In this document: piece by piece, positions 23,537-25,367 of the stretch | Layout: every line of letters starts with the position of its first letter | Position numbering within the stretch: position 1 is the first letter of the stretch | From: an uncultured Lachnospiraceae bacterium | GTDB lineage: Bacteria > Bacillota > Clostridia > Lachnospirales > Lachnospiraceae | DNA length: 25,367 bases | Assembly: GCA_910578825.1 (NCBI GenBank) | Contig: CAJTSB010000036.1 | Location: 1 to 25,367 of the forward strand | Direction of reading: 5' to 3' | Program-made: the position numbers and the translations under genes | The notes under the pieces: generated by a model | Database searches by the model: none | Told to the model about the DNA's origin: nothing | What the model saw: only the letters and a program-made list of their open reading frames with translations

Positions 23537-24076
23537 ATGAATCAATACAGGAAATTTGGAATGAAAATGGTATCGCTGCTGCTGGCGGCAGCAATGCTGT
23601 TCACGATGCAGGGGGTATCGGTAAGGGGAGAGGAGAAAAATGGTCAGAAAAATTTGAATGAGATTTTTGATATTGACGAATATGAAGAGAGTATATCAGA
23701 TTCTATAAGTATTAGTGAAATATTAGAAGAATGTGAAGAAATTCGATTTGTAAAATCATACACAAAATTAAAAACAGGTCAGAGAGTTTCATATATTGCC
23801 AGTTATGAAAATAGAAGGGCAGCAATTACAGAAAATGGAGATTTATATTGCTGGGGTAGAGCTCAGTGGTGTGAAACAGAAAATGGGACATATCAGGAGA
23901 ATCTTCTTAGTCCTGTAAAAGTATTACGCAATGTGTCTTTGGTGTTTATTTGATCTGGGTTTATAGCAGCAATTATAGAAAATGGAGATCTGTATTGTTG
24001 GGGAAGTGGTCCTATAGGAGTATATGGAAATGGTGGGGGAGTCAGTCTATACCTTTTGGCAGTGGGAGGTTTATGA
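23537..24076 (+). pseudogene. Decayed exported RCC1-repeat protein
   Basis: The intact reading part (23537-23953) encodes 138 residues: a signal peptide of about 30 residues, an acidic AT-rich stretch, then an RCC1-like blade (AAITENGDLYCWGRAQW). TGA at 23951-23953 stops it. In the same frame a second blade follows (AAIIENGDLYCWGSGPIGVYG), up to TGA at 24074-24076; traces such as SQSIPFG and WEVYDKYLHNVE continue in other frames. At least one nonsense change and later frameshifts are implied. GGAGAG lies 5 bases before ATG. The first 99 bases match the start of the gene at 21820 at 84 positions, while what follows does not match at all. Confidence 0.7.
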
Positions 24077-24146
24077 TAAGTATTTGCATAATGTAGAGTG
24101 AGTAAATATGGAACGTTTTGGTGGGAATATGGAGGAAAAGAATAGG

Positions 24147-24623
24147 ATGAGAAGAAAACAAAAGAGTGCTAAATATAAATGGGTAATTGTGTTATTTATA
24201 GCAGTTTTAGCGATTTTAAATAGTAATAGAGCTAATGCAACAGAAATTGTGACAGAAGGAGATTGTGGTTCTGATTTAATTTGGGAGTTTACTGATGGGA
24301 CGCTAACCATAAGTGGAAAAGGAGAAATGGATAATTATAGCTATTGGATTTCACCACCGTGGAGTGATTGCGATGTTGAACATGTGATAATCAATGAGGG
24401 GGTGACCAATATTGGAAATCAGGCTTTTAGAAATAATCGGATTAAAAGCATCACTATACCAGAAAGCGTAACAAGTATAGAATCAGAGGCTTTTTCATTT
24501 TGTGACTGGTTAACTGATGTGCATATTTCAAGCATAGAATCATGGTGTAATATAATATTTAAATCGGAATTTGAAAGAGAATTGCTCAAACTTTCCTTAT
24601 TTTTAAGGCTTTGTAGTACCTAG
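24147..24623 (+). pseudogene. Truncated BspA-like leucine-rich-repeat surface protein
   Basis: The frame gives 158 residues from ATG 24147, chosen because GGAGGA (24131-24136) is 10 bases upstream; in-frame ATGs at 24108 and 24129 lack a good ribosome site. A signal peptide (KYKWVIVLFIAVLAIL, cleavage near ANA-T) is followed by the family N-terminal block (LIWEFTDGTLTISGKGEM) and two LRR_5 units (EGVTNIGNQAFRNN, PESVTSIESEAFSFC). After IESWCNIIFKSEF (to about 24570) the family pattern, which normally continues for many repeats, gives way to unrelated ERELLKLSLFLRL and a stop. BspA-like proteins are usually several hundred residues, so this is a 5' fragment. The break lies next to the integrase end of a mobile element, which may have caused it. 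Confidence 0.65.
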
Positions 24624-24642
24624 AACCTTACGTTATGTATCA

Positions 24643-24685
24643 TTTTCCCTTGTTTTTGCCCTTGCTGGGTATTTACAAGGGAAAA
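24643..24685. terminator. Inverted repeat between LRR fragment and integrase remnant
   Basis: TTTTCCCTTGT (24643-24653) pairs perfectly with ACAAGGGAAAA (24675-24685); CTCTTTT follows on the + strand. It could end transcription of either gene or mark the end region of the mobile element. Confidence 0.4.
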
Positions 24686-24700
24686 CTCTTTTGCGGATTG

Positions 24701-25367
24701 TTAATCACTACCCACTACCTTATCAAGAAGTTTAGCAGAATTACGTTTTGCCTCTCTGTCAGCATGGGCATATACGTTCATGGTAATGCTGATGTCAGAA
24801 TGTCCTAATAATTCCTGTACGTCTTTCGGCTGTGCCCCATTAGCAAGCAGATTAGAAGTATAGGTGTGCCCCAGTGCATGGAAGTGGAAGTTTTCAAAGC
24901 CCGGAATCCGGTCCTTTATCGTCCTGCAGACAATACCCAGCGTGCTTGGGGATTCGTATGCCCCATCCAGTCTTAAACATACAAGAGAAATTTCAGTGTA
25001 ATCTTCGGGTAATTCTGCTGTTCCTTTTTGGCTTTCCTTAAAATTCTGGTAAGGGTATCGCCAAAATCGACAGTTCTTACCTTTTTCCGTTTAGTCGGTC
25101 CGATTTCCATCTTGTGTCTTGCACCATTGTACCGGACACTTCTCCGCACCGTAAGGTATTGTTCCTCAAGATTGATGTCCTGCCATGTCAGACCACATAT
25201 TTCGCCAAGCCTGAGACCTGTAAAATAGGCTATCTGCATTGGCAGAATAGCTGGCCTATTCTTTTTTTCCAGATAAGCAATCAATTCTTGATACTGCCGG
25301 AATGTCAGAGGGGTGATTTCAGAATCTATTCCCTCCTATCTCAATATTTGAAATTTGTCAATATATC
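24701..25367 (-). pseudogene. Degenerate tyrosine recombinase (ICE/phage-type integrase), partial
   Basis: Read on the - strand and running off the right end of the window. The upstream piece (frame of 24973-25335) has EITPLTFRQYQELIAYLEKK and AYFTGLRLGEICGLTWQDI, including catalytic arginine I. It loses its frame near 25013. A second frame (ending TAA 24701-24703) continues with DYTEISLVCLRLDGAYESPSTLG, FHFHALGHTYTSNLLANGA, LGHSDISITMNVYAHADREAKR; the nucleophile Tyr codon is at 24770-24772. The HxxR box reads HALGHT: the second catalytic arginine is Gly (codon 24869-24871). An in-frame TAG lies at 25336-25338. Relatives in this family usually have extra residues between the KKEQQ and DYTEIS parts, so a deletion is inferred. 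The protein should not be functional. Confidence 0.8.

Overview
The window looks like a chromosomal segment of a Clostridia member, most likely Lachnospiraceae. The grounds are strong AGGAGG-type ribosome binding sites, a class II GalT, a galactokinase with a variant signature, an eukaryote-like (type 2) isoleucyl-tRNA synthetase, and families typical of gut Firmicutes (DUF6483-like, DUF4190, DUF6273, BspA-like LRR). This placement rests on gene content only. Most genes are on the + strand; lacI and an integrase remnant are on the - strand.

Layout. 1-261: an unidentified foldable stretch, then a promoter. 262-1430: a small cytosolic DUF6483-like protein and a Q/G/N-rich DUF4190 membrane protein. 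1471-3283: hairpins, a cre-like palindrome, and an ECF sigma factor with a single-pass anti-sigma-like partner. 3341-9118: ileS, whose promoter lies inside the preceding terminator hairpin, then glycogen phosphorylase. 9319-13012: an EamA transporter, a TPR lipoprotein and an exported NodB-type polysaccharide deacetylase with duplicated wall-binding-like modules. 13092-17136: a galactose locus with a - strand LacI/GalR regulator facing galK-galT, and an operator array in the shared intergenic region. 17219-18490: hflX. 18491-18796: no gene, one perfect 25-bp inverted repeat and a related weaker hairpin.

18797 to the end is accessory and decaying. A Big2-type exported protein is split by one in-frame TAG. 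An intact O-antigen-ligase-like membrane protein with a large ectodomain insert follows. A DUF6273/FN3 exported protein is broken by a frameshift. An RCC1-like exported protein shares a nearly identical signal-peptide module with the preceding gene but stops early. A BspA-like LRR protein ends in unrelated sequence. The window closes with the remnant of a tyrosine recombinase on the - strand, carrying a frameshift, an in-frame stop and loss of a catalytic arginine. The last ~1.7 kb is visibly more AT-rich than the rest.

Functional themes: galactose is phosphorylated and uridylylated (GalK, GalT) under LacI-type control, while GlgP releases glucose-1-phosphate from glycogen. The cell-surface genes (deacetylase, polymerase/ligase, Big2, DUF6273/FN3, RCC1, LRR) suggest envelope remodelling and surface variation. 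I found no CRISPR array, tRNA, rRNA or recognisable riboswitch. The best candidates for something unusual are the surface-gene graveyard with its re-used signal-peptide cassette, the promoter-in-terminator arrangement before ileS, and the three-site gal operator array.
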